Assembly (NCBI GenBank): GCA_035623275.1
Contig: DASPTT010000154.1
Location: 1 to 27,524 of the forward strand
From: DASPTT01 sp035623275
Lineage (GTDB): Bacteria > Actinomycetota > Acidimicrobiia > Acidimicrobiales > UBA8190
DNA: 27,524 nucleotides
Direction: 5' to 3'
In this document: piece by piece, positions 13,578 through 21,072 of the stretch
Layout of the letters: every line of letters starts with the position of its first letter
Position numbering within the stretch: position 1 is the first letter of the stretch
Position numbers and translations under genes: made by a program
Notes under the pieces: generated by a model
Databases searched by the model: none
What the model was told of the DNA's origin: nothing
What the model saw: the letters and a program-made list of their open reading frames with translations, nothing else

Positions 13578-15140
13578 TCAGCTGCGCCGGGCCACCCGGC
13601 GCACGCCCTCCCCGTCGGGTACGCCGAGCTCGTCCTCGCCGTCGACCTCGATATAGGTGGGCACGGGCTCAGGCATGAGCTCCACGTGCTCGTCGCCCGG
13701 CCGCACGTCGGTGGCATGGGTGGCGTACTCGCCGCCGGCCGAGCGCGTCACGACCACGGCGCGCTTGCGCTTGCCGATGCCGGGCACGCCTGCCATGTCC
13801 AGGCAGATGCGGTAGGTGACCAGCGCCACGATCGGCGGGATGACGATCACGACGATCCGGAACGTCCAGAGCACCGTGTTCAGCGACACCTCGAAGAAGT
13901 TGGCCAGGACGTCGGTCGAGCTCGCGCAGAAGAGCAGGAAGTAGAAGGCCAGGAACCCCGCGCCGACCGCCGTCCGCTTCGGCCGGTCACGGGGCCGGTC
14001 CAGCAGGTGGTGCTCCTTGCGGTCCCCGGTGATGGCCTGCTCGATGAACGGCCAGAGGTAGAAGAGGGTGAAAGTGAGGCCCGGGAAGATGATCGTGGGC
14101 AGGAAGACCTCGAAGGGGATCGTGTGCCCGAAGCTGGAGAACTCCCAGGCGGGCATGATCCGCAGCGCCCCGTCCAACCAACCCATGTACCAGTCCGGCT
14201 GGACCGCGTAGCTGATCTTGTAGGGCTCGTAGGGGCCGAATTGCCAGATCGGGTTGATCTGGGCCAGACCGCCCAGCGCCCACAGGACCCCGGCGATCAT
14301 GAACAGGAAGCCGGTCGTCTTGGCGATGAACGTCGGGTACATCGGCGAGCCCACCACGTTGTCCTCGCGCCGCCCCTCGCCGGGGAACTGCGTGTGCTTC
14401 TGCTTGACCAGCAGCGCCAGGTGCGCGCCGATGAGGCCGAAGAGGGCGAGCGGTATCACCAGCACGTGCAGGATGAAGAACCGGGGAATGATGATCCCGT
14501 TGCCTGGGAAATTGCCCCCGAAGAGGAACGTGGCCAGATAGGTGCCGACGATGGGCATGGACAGCACGAACGAGTAGGCAAGGCGGATGCCGGTCCCCGA
14601 CACCAGGTCGTCCGGCAGCGAGTAGCCGAGGAACCCGTTCACGATGGCCAGCGTGAGCAGGGTCACGCCGATGATCCAGTTCAGCTCGCGGGGCTTGCGG
14701 AAGGCACCGGTGAAGAAGATCCGGGCCATGTGCACCGCGATCGAGCCGACGAAGACGTCCGCCGCCCAGTGGTGCATCTGGCGCATGAGCAGCCCGGTGC
14801 GCACACTCAGGGAGAGGTCCACCGACGAGGCGTATGCGGCCGACATGTGCTGGCCGCGCAACGGCAGGTACGAACCGTGGTAGATCACGTCGGTCGCCGA
14901 GGGCACGTAGTACAGCGACAGGAAGATGCCCGTGGCGATGAGGATGACGAAGGAGTAGAGGGCGATCTCCCCGAGCAGGAACGACCAGTGGTCCGGGAAG
15001 ATCTTGTCGAGGAGCGTGCGCCCGCCCTTGGCGAGGCCGAGGCGCTCGTCCAGCCAGCGGATGCCGCCGCCCACAGGGTCGATGGGCTTGCGGTCCGCGC
15101 CCGAGCCCGGGCGGAGCCGCTCGCGCAGTGTGGGGCTCAT
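13578..15140 (-). CDS. qcrB: Cytochrome bc1 complex cytochrome b subunit
   Basis: Membrane core of complex III, holding haems bL and bH and the quinol oxidation and quinone reduction sites. The 520-aa protein has the four-helix haem bundle: candidate axial ligands are H123/H124 (QMHHWA), H137 (VHMAR), H225 (ILHVL) and H240 (AHLAL). The Qo-site PEWY motif appears as PDWY in QPDWYMGW, the usual actinobacterial form. It extends well past canonical cytochrome b, with extra C-terminal helices and a hydrophilic tail. ATG 15140 overlaps the qcrA stop (ATGA). The same frame stays open upstream to 15884, but that is antisense-like noise inside qcrA. Last gene of ctaE-qcrCAB. Confidence 0.97.
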   Translation of the reverse strand: MSPTLRERLRPGSGADRKPIDPVGGGIRWLDERLGLAKGGRTLLDKIFPDHWSFLLGEIALYSFVILIATGIFLSLYYVPSATDVIYHGSYLPLRGQHMSAAYASSVDLSLSVRTGLLMRQMHHWAADVFVGSIAVHMARIFFTGAFRKPRELNWIIGVTLLTLAIVNGFLGYSLPDDLVSGTGIRLAYSFVLSMPIVGTYLATFLFGGNFPGNGIIIPRFFILHVLVIPLALFGLIGAHLALLVKQKHTQFPGEGRREDNVVGSPMYPTFIAKTTGFLFMIAGVLWALGGLAQINPIWQFGPYEPYKISYAVQPDWYMGWLDGALRIMPAWEFSSFGHTIPFEVFLPTIIFPGLTFTLFYLWPFIEQAITGDRKEHHLLDRPRDRPKRTAVGAGFLAFYFLLFCASSTDVLANFFEVSLNTVLWTFRIVVIVIPPIVALVTYRICLDMAGVPGIGKRKRAVVVTRSAGGEYATHATDVRPGDEHVELMPEPVPTYIEVDGEDELGVPDGEGVRRVARRS

Positions 15141-16075
15141 GTCGGCTTGCGCTCCCAGAATCCGGGCCCGACGGGCTGGTCGAAGCCGCTCTGGGCCCGG
15201 ATGAACCCTGCACCGTCGATGAACAGCGGCAGCTGCGGCAACGGGCGGGGCGCTGGACCGAAGACGGGCTGCGCGCCGTCGAGGATGTCGAACAGGGACT
15301 GGTGGCACGGGCACAGGAGCTGCTGCGTGGACTCCTGGTAGAGGCCGACCGGGCAGCCGGCGTGCGTGCAGAGCTTGGAGTAGGCCACGTACCCCTGCGG
15401 CGCCCAGGTGACCCGGCCGGGCTTGGTGATGATGTCCTCGGAGCCGGCCCGGATCAGCATGACCTGGTCCTGGGACTCCCCCACGAAGCCCTCGGGGAAG
15501 ACGGTGAGGGAGGAGCCGACCTCCAGGTCGGCCTGGTGCAGCGGGCGCCCGTTGATGTCGACCAGCCGCATGCCCGCCTTCCAGTCGGTGGTCTGGAGGC
15601 TGGCGCCCGGCTTGGGGCCGAGGGAGCGGACGAGCGGGAAGGCCAGGACCACGCCCATGATGGCGGCACCGGCCGCCAGCAGGCCGCCGAGGAAGCCGCG
15701 CCGACGGAACATCATGGTGCCCCGATCGACGACCGCGGCCCGCATGGCGGCCACGTCCTCGTCCTTCACCTCGAGGAGGTGGCGATCCTCGGAGAAGGGG
15801 CCCTGGGGAAGCAGGTACTTGCCCCACGCCGAGAGGGCGAAGCCGAAGGCGAAGAGGCCCACACCGAAGAAGACGGCCTGCCACTGGGTCGAGCCGTTGA
15901 CCCAGTACACGGCCCCGAAGCCAGCGAACCCGACGATGCCCAGCGCCAGGAAGGCGGCGACGACGGCCTCGGCGCGCTTGGGGTGCTTGGCGTACGGCTG
16001 CAGGTGCGGGTCGTCGAAGGATGCGACGGTCGGGAATTCCTGGCTCTCCTCGGGGCGCACCGTCGTGTCGGTCAT
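15137..16075 (-). CDS. qcrA: Rieske iron-sulfur subunit of the bc1 complex
   Basis: Moves electrons from quinol to cytochrome c via a 2Fe-2S cluster. The 312-aa protein shows the actinobacterial form with three membrane segments (about 37-59, 66-85 and 128-147) instead of one. The third is preceded by RRRGFLGG (124-131), a Tat-type signal that would export the folded cluster domain. The cluster ligands are C236 and H238 in CTHAGC and C255 and H258 in CPCH; the disulfide cysteines are C241 and C257. The ATG overlaps the qcrC stop by four bases, and its own stop overlaps qcrB the same way. The tatA gene lies elsewhere in this window. Confidence 0.97.
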   Translation of the reverse strand: MTDTTVRPEESQEFPTVASFDDPHLQPYAKHPKRAEAVVAAFLALGIVGFAGFGAVYWVNGSTQWQAVFFGVGLFAFGFALSAWGKYLLPQGPFSEDRHLLEVKDEDVAAMRAAVVDRGTMMFRRRGFLGGLLAAGAAIMGVVLAFPLVRSLGPKPGASLQTTDWKAGMRLVDINGRPLHQADLEVGSSLTVFPEGFVGESQDQVMLIRAGSEDIITKPGRVTWAPQGYVAYSKLCTHAGCPVGLYQESTQQLLCPCHQSLFDILDGAQPVFGPAPRPLPQLPLFIDGAGFIRAQSGFDQPVGPGFWERKPT

Positions 16076-16947
16076 GCGCGGTCTCCGATCCAGAAGGCGA
16101 GCAGCATGCAGATCCCCACGCCGATCAGCAGGGCGATGAAGCCCTCGGCCACGGGTCCGATCCCGCCGAGGGCGAGGCCGCCGGCGTTGTTCGGGTGCTG
16201 GATCGGTCCCTTGACGTACGAGACGATGTCGGCCACCTCTTGGTCGCTCAGTGAGCCGGTGCCGAAGCGGGGCATGTTCCCGGGCCCGGTCCGCACCGCC
16301 TCGGCCACCTGTGTCGAGGTGGCCTCGTGAAGCGAGGGTGCGTGGAAGCCGTCTGCCAGGGCATCACCGGATCCGGTGATCGTGTGGCACGAGGCGCAGT
16401 TGAGGACGAAGAGCGAGTTGCCCATCGACACGTTCGCGCCCTGGAGGTGGACGACGGGGATGGCCGGTCCCGACAGCGCCGGCGGCGCCAGTGAGGACAC
16501 GTAGGCGACGATCTCCAGGATCTGGCGATGGGTGAACCGCACCGGCTTGCGCACCGCCTGCTGGGAGGTCACGGCGAGCGGCATCCGCCCTGTGGAGACC
16601 CAGAAGTCGACGGTGGCCGCGCCGAGCCCGACGAGGTTCGGGGCCTTGTCCGTGCCGAGGGCGGTGGCGCCGTGGCAGCTCGCGCAGTTGAGCTGGAACA
16701 GCGCGTCGCCGGGTGCGACGTAGGAGGCCGGCGGCAGGTGGTAGGTGATCGCCGGGCTCAGCATGTCGAGCGCAGGTGCGGCGCCGGAGTTGGAGATCTG
16801 GCCCACGGTCGGGGTGGCCGTGTCGGCGCGGGCGGCCGAGCCGGCTGTGAACAGCCCGACCAGGGCCACGCCCACCACCAGGACCACCGGCAGCAGGTGC
16901 CGGGCGCGGATCTTCGAGCGCATCAGTGCGTGGACCCTCGGCCTCAT
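16072..16947 (-). CDS. qcrC: Di-haem cytochrome c subunit of the bc1 complex
   Basis: Actinobacterial QcrC carries two c-type haems and replaces both cytochrome c1 and soluble cytochrome c, wiring complex III directly to the oxidase. The 291-aa protein has an N-terminal signal/anchor (about 16-38, ending ARAD), two haem c domains with CASCH at 88-92 and 184-188, candidate Met ligands M122 (GRMPL) and M225 (GNMPRFG), and a C-terminal membrane helix (about 265-287). ATG 16947 is chosen because it overlaps the ctaE stop as ATGA, the junction used throughout this operon; ATG 16989 would reach deep into ctaE, and ATG 16923 is a shorter option. Confidence 0.95.
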   Translation of the reverse strand: MRPRVHALMRSKIRARHLLPVVLVVGVALVGLFTAGSAARADTATPTVGQISNSGAAPALDMLSPAITYHLPPASYVAPGDALFQLNCASCHGATALGTDKAPNLVGLGAATVDFWVSTGRMPLAVTSQQAVRKPVRFTHRQILEIVAYVSSLAPPALSGPAIPVVHLQGANVSMGNSLFVLNCASCHTITGSGDALADGFHAPSLHEATSTQVAEAVRTGPGNMPRFGTGSLSDQEVADIVSYVKGPIQHPNNAGGLALGGIGPVAEGFIALLIGVGICMLLAFWIGDRA

Positions 16948-17561
16948 CCCGTCTTCAGCAGGAACAGGCAGCTGAAGATGCCGATCCACATGAAGTCGAC
17001 GAAGTGCCAGTAGTACCCGACCGACTGGAAGACCGTGGTCTCACCCGGGTCGCCCTTGGGGCCGCGGATGCGGCCCAGAAGGAAGATCATGGCCACCAGG
17101 CCCAGCAGCACGTGGAGGCCGTGGATGCCGGTCATGATGAAGAAGAGCGACCAATAGGCGTTGGCGTGCGGCCCGTTGCCGTGCGACGCGAAGTCGTGCC
17201 ACTCGTAGAGGGTGTTGCCGAGGAAGGCCGCGCCCATGAGGAAGCTCACGATGATCCAGGCCCGCGCCTTGTTCTTCTCGCCTCGTTCCTGGTCCCACAC
17301 CCCGAACTGGAAGGTGGGGCTGGAGGCCAGGAGGATCACCGAGAAGATGATCGCCTGGACGTAGTCGAGGTGGGTCCCCGCCGGCGGCCAGGGGACGTTG
17401 CCGGCGCGGATGGTGAAGTAGGCCGCGAACAGGCCGCTGAAGAACATCAGCTCGGAGCCGAGCCAGATCATGACGCCCACGGCGAGGAGTGACGGACGCT
17501 CCTGGTGGTACGCGCCTACGTGCCCATGCAGCTCGGCTTCGACCGGGGGGGCCTGGGTCAC
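16944..17561 (-). CDS. ctaE: Cytochrome c oxidase subunit III
   Basis: Five-helix, 205-aa form of subunit III, which supports proton uptake and stability of subunit I. Visible hallmarks are MIWLGSELMFFSGLFAAYF in the first helix, TLYEWHDF, and the C-terminal YYWHFVDFMWIGIF. It begins at GTG 17561 with AGGAAAG as ribosome binding site. It is the first gene of ctaE-qcrC-qcrA-qcrB, the standard actinobacterial arrangement, while the other oxidase genes lie in a separate plus-strand block 5.5 kb away. The 108-base gap to helD upstream must hold its promoter if it is not read through from helD; I could not identify a convincing -10 there. Confidence 0.97.
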   Translation of the reverse strand: MTQAPPVEAELHGHVGAYHQERPSLLAVGVMIWLGSELMFFSGLFAAYFTIRAGNVPWPPAGTHLDYVQAIIFSVILLASSPTFQFGVWDQERGEKNKARAWIIVSFLMGAAFLGNTLYEWHDFASHGNGPHANAYWSLFFIMTGIHGLHVLLGLVAMIFLLGRIRGPKGDPGETTVFQSVGYYWHFVDFMWIGIFSCLFLLKTG

Positions 17562-17669
17562 GGCGTCTTTCCTAGTTGACGGCGGCCCGGTCGCGCCAGA
17601 TTTGCGGCTGCGTGCGCCGTGCCTGGCGCCGGGTCCGGACAGGGTCCCCGGCGGCCGGCCTCGACGGTG

Positions 17670-19934
17670 CTAGTGGAGCGCCGCGGGAAGGGGGCGACGG
17701 TGGACCACGGCGAGGCGGCGCGTCGGGCGGGTCAGCGCCACGTAGAGCGCGCGCAGGCCCTGGGGCGACTCGGCCACCAGGACCTCGGGCTCCACGACGA
17801 CGACGGCGTCGAACTCCAGGCCGTTGGCCAGGTCGACCGGCAGGAGGCTCAGCGGCGCACCGAGGCCCTCGGTGCGCGGGTCGCTGGCCTCGAGCCCCGC
17901 GGCGTCGAGGGCCAGGGCGAGCTCGGCCACCAGGGAGCCCGGGGCGAGCACGGCGGTGGTCCCCGGCGAGACCTCGGCCACGGTCTCCCGCGCCACCCGG
18001 ACCACGGCGCCGGCCAGAGGCCCCTCGCCCGCCGACACGAACCGGGGCGGGACGCCCGTCCGGCGCACCGTCGTCGGCGGGGCCAGCGCCGGGGCGGCCA
18101 GGGCCAGCACACGCCCGGCCACCTCGACGACCTCCGCGGGTGTCCGGTAGCTGACGGTGAGCTCCACTTGGCGGGGCGCGCGCTGGCTCGGGAGATGCGC
18201 GGTCACCTCGTCCCACCCCGCGGGCGCCCAGGGTCCCGTGGCCTGACCGATGTCGCCCACGACGGTGATCGAGCCCGAAAGCGATCGGCGCGCCACCATG
18301 CGCAGCTGCATCGGGGACAGGTCCTGGGCCTCGTCCACGACGATGTGCCCGTAGGTGCGCGGCTCGTCGTGCTCACCGTTGCCGTTGGAGGGCGAGGAAC
18401 GCTTGCGGCGCGGTCCCAGGAGGACGCGGGCCTCGTCGAGGAGGGCGAGGTCCGCCGCCGTCCACGGTGCGTCCAAGGCCGAATCGCTGCGCGGCCGGTG
18501 CAACGACGACTGTTGGGCCGGCGTGAGGTCCCCCTTGCCTGCCAGGGCGAGCAGGGGCAGCGCTCCATAGAGGTCGTGCAACAGCTCCTCGGCGCTCAGC
18601 CGTGGCCAGATCCGGTCGAGGAGCTCGCCCATGGCCGGTTGGCGCCGCACCCGGCGGGTGAACTCGGCGAGGTCGAACGCCGACTCGTCCTCGTAGGTGA
18701 CCTCGTAGGCATCCTCGGCCGCCTCGACCTCGGAGCTGGGGCCGTTGCCGGCCGAGCTTCCGGCCGAGCCGTTGCCGCCGGCGCCGTTGCCGGTCGAGGG
18801 GTTGCCGGCCGTGTGCAGCGCCACGATGCGCAGATAGTCGTCCGCCAGCCGGCGGACGACCAGCTGCTCGACGAACCGGCGACGTGCGTTGTGGGTGCCA
18901 GGTCGTCGGCGGGCTGCGGCGACGATCTGCGCCGAGTCATCCGTGCTGATGCGCAGGTTGGCCGACCCGAAGGGGACGTGGGCGTCGTGTCGCAAGGCCC
19001 GCTGGCGCGATCGCACCGCGCGGGCGATCACCCGTGCCATCCGTGCTTCCCCCTTGAGCCGCGCCACGTCGGGAGCGTCCTCGCCCCCCAGCTGCGCGCC
19101 GTGCACGAGGCCGTTGACGGTCGACAGGGTGACCCCGCTCTCGCCGAGCGACGGGAGCACGTGCTCGATGTAGCGGAGGAACAACGGGTTGGGCCCGATC
19201 ACCAGCACGCCCTGGCGCTCGAGCGGGAAGCGATGCGTGTAGAGGAGGTACGCGGCCCGGTGCAGCGCCACGGCCGTCTTGCCGGTGCCGGGTCCGCCCT
19301 GGACCACGAGGACACCGGGCAGCGGGGAGCGGATGATCTCGTCCTGCTCGCGCTGGATCGTGGCGACGATGTCGCGCATGTGCCCGCTCCGGGCGCCTTC
19401 GAGGGCGGCGAGCAGGGCACCGGGGCCCCCGAGCTCGAGCTCCTCGTCGCCGCCGGCCTCGCCTTCCCCCGCGGGGGCGTTGTCGGCCCGGCCGAAGCGC
19501 TCGTCCTCGAGGCCCACGATGCGACGGCCCTGCGCGGCCAGGTGGCGGCGGAGCACCAGCCCCATCGGGTCACGTCCCGTGGCCCGGTAGAACGGCTCGG
19601 CCACCGGCGCGCGCCAGTCGACGACCAGCGGCTCGAGCTCCTCGCCCGAGACGCCGAGCCGCCCGATGTGGAACGCCTCGACCGTGCCGTCTTCCCCCCG
19701 GGCGTCGATGCGCCCGAAGCACAGGGCCTGGTCACCGAGGTCGAGCTGTTCGAGGCGGGCGAGGCTGGTGCGGACGATGACGTCCCGCTCCTCGCGGTAC
19801 TGGTGGGTGCCTCCCCGACCCTGGTCGAGCACCGAGCGGAGCAGGGCCTCGGTGTCCGAGCGGAGCTGGTCGAGGCGCCGGTAGGCCCGGTCGACGTGCG
19901 CCTGCTCCGCCTCGAGTTCGGGGTTTCGCCCCAC
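17670..19934 (-). CDS. helD: HelD-like UvrD-family ATPase (RNA polymerase recycling factor)
   Basis: A 754-aa superfamily 1 helicase-like ATPase. The N-terminal part has a helical hairpin (EAEQAHVDRAYRRLDQLRS region) followed by DWRAPVAEPFYRA, typical of HelD. Walker A is GGPGTGKT at residues 213-220; Walker B/motif II is DEAQD at 534-538; the last motif is RALYVALTRPTRRL. HelD proteins remove RNA polymerase from stalled or DNA-bound states using ATP, and an actinobacterial subgroup (HelR) gives rifamycin tolerance; which subgroup this belongs to cannot be told here. A Gly/Asn/Ser-rich linker of about 30 residues (about 373-402) sits in the inserted domain. GTG 19934 follows a GGAGAGGGAG ribosome binding site. 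Divergent from hemE. Confidence 0.9.
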   Translation of the reverse strand: MGRNPELEAEQAHVDRAYRRLDQLRSDTEALLRSVLDQGRGGTHQYREERDVIVRTSLARLEQLDLGDQALCFGRIDARGEDGTVEAFHIGRLGVSGEELEPLVVDWRAPVAEPFYRATGRDPMGLVLRRHLAAQGRRIVGLEDERFGRADNAPAGEGEAGGDEELELGGPGALLAALEGARSGHMRDIVATIQREQDEIIRSPLPGVLVVQGGPGTGKTAVALHRAAYLLYTHRFPLERQGVLVIGPNPLFLRYIEHVLPSLGESGVTLSTVNGLVHGAQLGGEDAPDVARLKGEARMARVIARAVRSRQRALRHDAHVPFGSANLRISTDDSAQIVAAARRRPGTHNARRRFVEQLVVRRLADDYLRIVALHTAGNPSTGNGAGGNGSAGSSAGNGPSSEVEAAEDAYEVTYEDESAFDLAEFTRRVRRQPAMGELLDRIWPRLSAEELLHDLYGALPLLALAGKGDLTPAQQSSLHRPRSDSALDAPWTAADLALLDEARVLLGPRRKRSSPSNGNGEHDEPRTYGHIVVDEAQDLSPMQLRMVARRSLSGSITVVGDIGQATGPWAPAGWDEVTAHLPSQRAPRQVELTVSYRTPAEVVEVAGRVLALAAPALAPPTTVRRTGVPPRFVSAGEGPLAGAVVRVARETVAEVSPGTTAVLAPGSLVAELALALDAAGLEASDPRTEGLGAPLSLLPVDLANGLEFDAVVVVEPEVLVAESPQGLRALYVALTRPTRRLAVVHRRPLPAALH

Positions 19935-19951
19935 GGCCGCTCCCTCTCCAC

Positions 19952-19965
19952 CACCGTTCGCGGTG
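19952..19965 (-). other. Small hairpin at the 5' end of the helD leader
   Basis: On the minus strand CACCG-CGAA-CGGTG forms a 5-bp stem with a 4-base loop, starting within a few bases of the predicted helD transcription start and just before the ribosome binding site. It overlaps a GTTC-N5-GAAC inverted repeat (19956-19968), so it could instead be a weak operator. Confidence 0.3.
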
Positions 19966-19973
19966 AACTCTCG

Positions 19974-19979
19974 ATCTTA
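19974..19979 (-). promoter_or_regulatory. Candidate -10 box for helD
   Basis: TAAGAT on the minus strand is one of the best -10 matches in the window. It predicts a transcription start near 19967 and a 33-nt leader containing the GGAGAGGGAG ribosome binding site. A -35 match (around TTCGAT) is weak. Confidence 0.5.
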
Positions 19980-20013
19980 CCCCCCGGGCAATCGATCGAA
20001 GCAGGGGGTCGGG

Positions 20014-20019
20014 TAGCGT
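20014..20019 (+). promoter_or_regulatory. Candidate -10 box, leaderless start of hemE
   Basis: TAGCGT fits TANNNT and ends 6 bases before GTG 20026, predicting transcription starting on the start codon. No ribosome binding site lies between them. It would drive the hemE-hemH-cgoX-lnt block. Confidence 0.5.
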
Positions 20020-20025
20020 CGAGCC

Positions 20026-21072
20026 GTGGTTCTGGCCGACTCGCCGTTCGTGCGTGCCTGCCGGCGCCTCCCGACGGAGCGGGTGCCCGTCTGGTTCATG
20101 CGCCAGGCGGGACGCTCCCTGCCCGAGTACCGGGCCGCCCGGGGCACGGGCAGCATCCTGGAGGCCATTCGCCGGCCCGAGCTGGCCGCCGAGCTGACCC
20201 TCCAGCCGGTCCGGCGCCTCGGGGTGGACGCCGCCATCCTGTACTCCGACATCGTCGTGCCGGTGGCCGCCATGGGCTTCGGCGTCGACGTCGAACCGGG
20301 CCGCGGCCCCGTGGTGGCCGAGCCGTTCCGGGGCCCCGCGGACCTGCGCCGGCTCAGGCCCTTCGACGCCGCGGCCGACACCCCCTACGTGCTCGAGACC
20401 GTCCGGCTCCTCGTCCGCGAGCTCGAGCCGCTGGGCGTGCCGCTGATCGGGTTCGCCGGGGCACCCTTCACCGTGGCGAGCTACCTGGTCGAAGGGGGCC
20501 CGTCGCGCACGTACGTGCACACGAAGACCCTCATGCGCGAGGACCCCGAGACCTGGGCGCGTCTGCTCGACGCGCTGGCCGACGTGGCCCTGGCGTCGCT
20601 GCGGGCCCAGGTCGAGGCCGGGGCATCCGCCGTCCAGCTCTTCGACAGCTGGGTCGGAACGCTGAGCGCCCCCGACTACGAGCGCTTCGTGCTCCCGGCC
20701 AGCCGCAAGGTGCTCGAAGGCCTGTCCGATCTCGACGTTCCCCGCATCCATTTCGGGGTGGGCACCGGCGAGCTGCTCCAACTCATGGCCGCTGCCGGCG
20801 CCGAAGTCGTCGGCGTGGACTGGCGGGTCCCACTCGACGAGGCCCGCCGGCGCGTGGGCCCCGGCCACGCCCTGCAGGGCAACCTCGACCCGGTGACGTG
20901 CCTCGCCTCCTGGGAGGTCGTCCGGCAGGAGGCGGCCGAGGTGCTCCGGCGCGGCGGCGGCCTCGGCCACGTCTTCAACCTGGGCCACGGCGTGCTGCCC
21001 GAGACCGACCCCTCGATCCTCGAGCGCCTGGTGGCGTTCGTCCACGAGTCACCCGTTCGGGGCGAGGGCTGA
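20026..21072 (+). CDS. hemE: Uroporphyrinogen decarboxylase
   Basis: Removes four carboxyl groups from uroporphyrinogen III to give coproporphyrinogen III, in the cytosol. The 348-aa protein has the N-terminal signature PVWFMRQAGRSLPEYR with R26 and R30 as substrate-binding arginines, D75 in LYSDIVVP (the catalytic Asp position), Y153 in ASYLVEGG, the FDSWVG motif, and H321 in NLGHGVLP. Length and motifs are standard. GTG 20026 is supported by the leaderless promoter geometry. Its TGA stop shares one base with the ATG of the next gene (TGATG), so hemH is probably coupled to it. Confidence 0.97.
   Translation: MVLADSPFVRACRRLPTERVPVWFMRQAGRSLPEYRAARGTGSILEAIRRPELAAELTLQPVRRLGVDAAILYSDIVVPVAAMGFGVDVEPGRGPVVAEPFRGPADLRRLRPFDAAADTPYVLETVRLLVRELEPLGVPLIGFAGAPFTVASYLVEGGPSRTYVHTKTLMREDPETWARLLDALADVALASLRAQVEAGASAVQLFDSWVGTLSAPDYERFVLPASRKVLEGLSDLDVPRIHFGVGTGELLQLMAAAGAEVVGVDWRVPLDEARRRVGPGHALQGNLDPVTCLASWEVVRQEAAEVLRRGGGLGHVFNLGHGVLPETDPSILERLVAFVHESPVRGEG

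Noticed and set aside
12755..13678. Plus-strand frame across usp and its upstream region
   Set aside because: It is antisense to a complete Usp gene and lacks any domain; the part before 12987 is an out-of-frame shadow of the WS/DGAT gene.
13527..15341. Plus-strand frame antisense to qcrB
   Set aside because: It is a shadow of qcrB, which carries all haem ligands and membrane helices.
15141..15884. N-terminal extension of the qcrB frame
   Set aside because: It overlaps qcrA completely and reads as Arg/Pro/Gly-rich noise; the ATG at 15140 forms the ATGA overlap used at every junction of the operon.
16948..16989. Upstream ATG for qcrC at 16989
   Set aside because: It would put 14 extra residues inside ctaE; the overlapping ATG at 16947 agrees with the other junctions.
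17619..20025. Long plus-strand open frame antisense to helD, continuous with hemH
   Set aside because: It has composition typical of a high-GC shadow frame (His, Arg, Gly and Val rich, no domain), while the minus strand encodes a clear HelD with all ATPase motifs. Only the part from 21072 is hemH.
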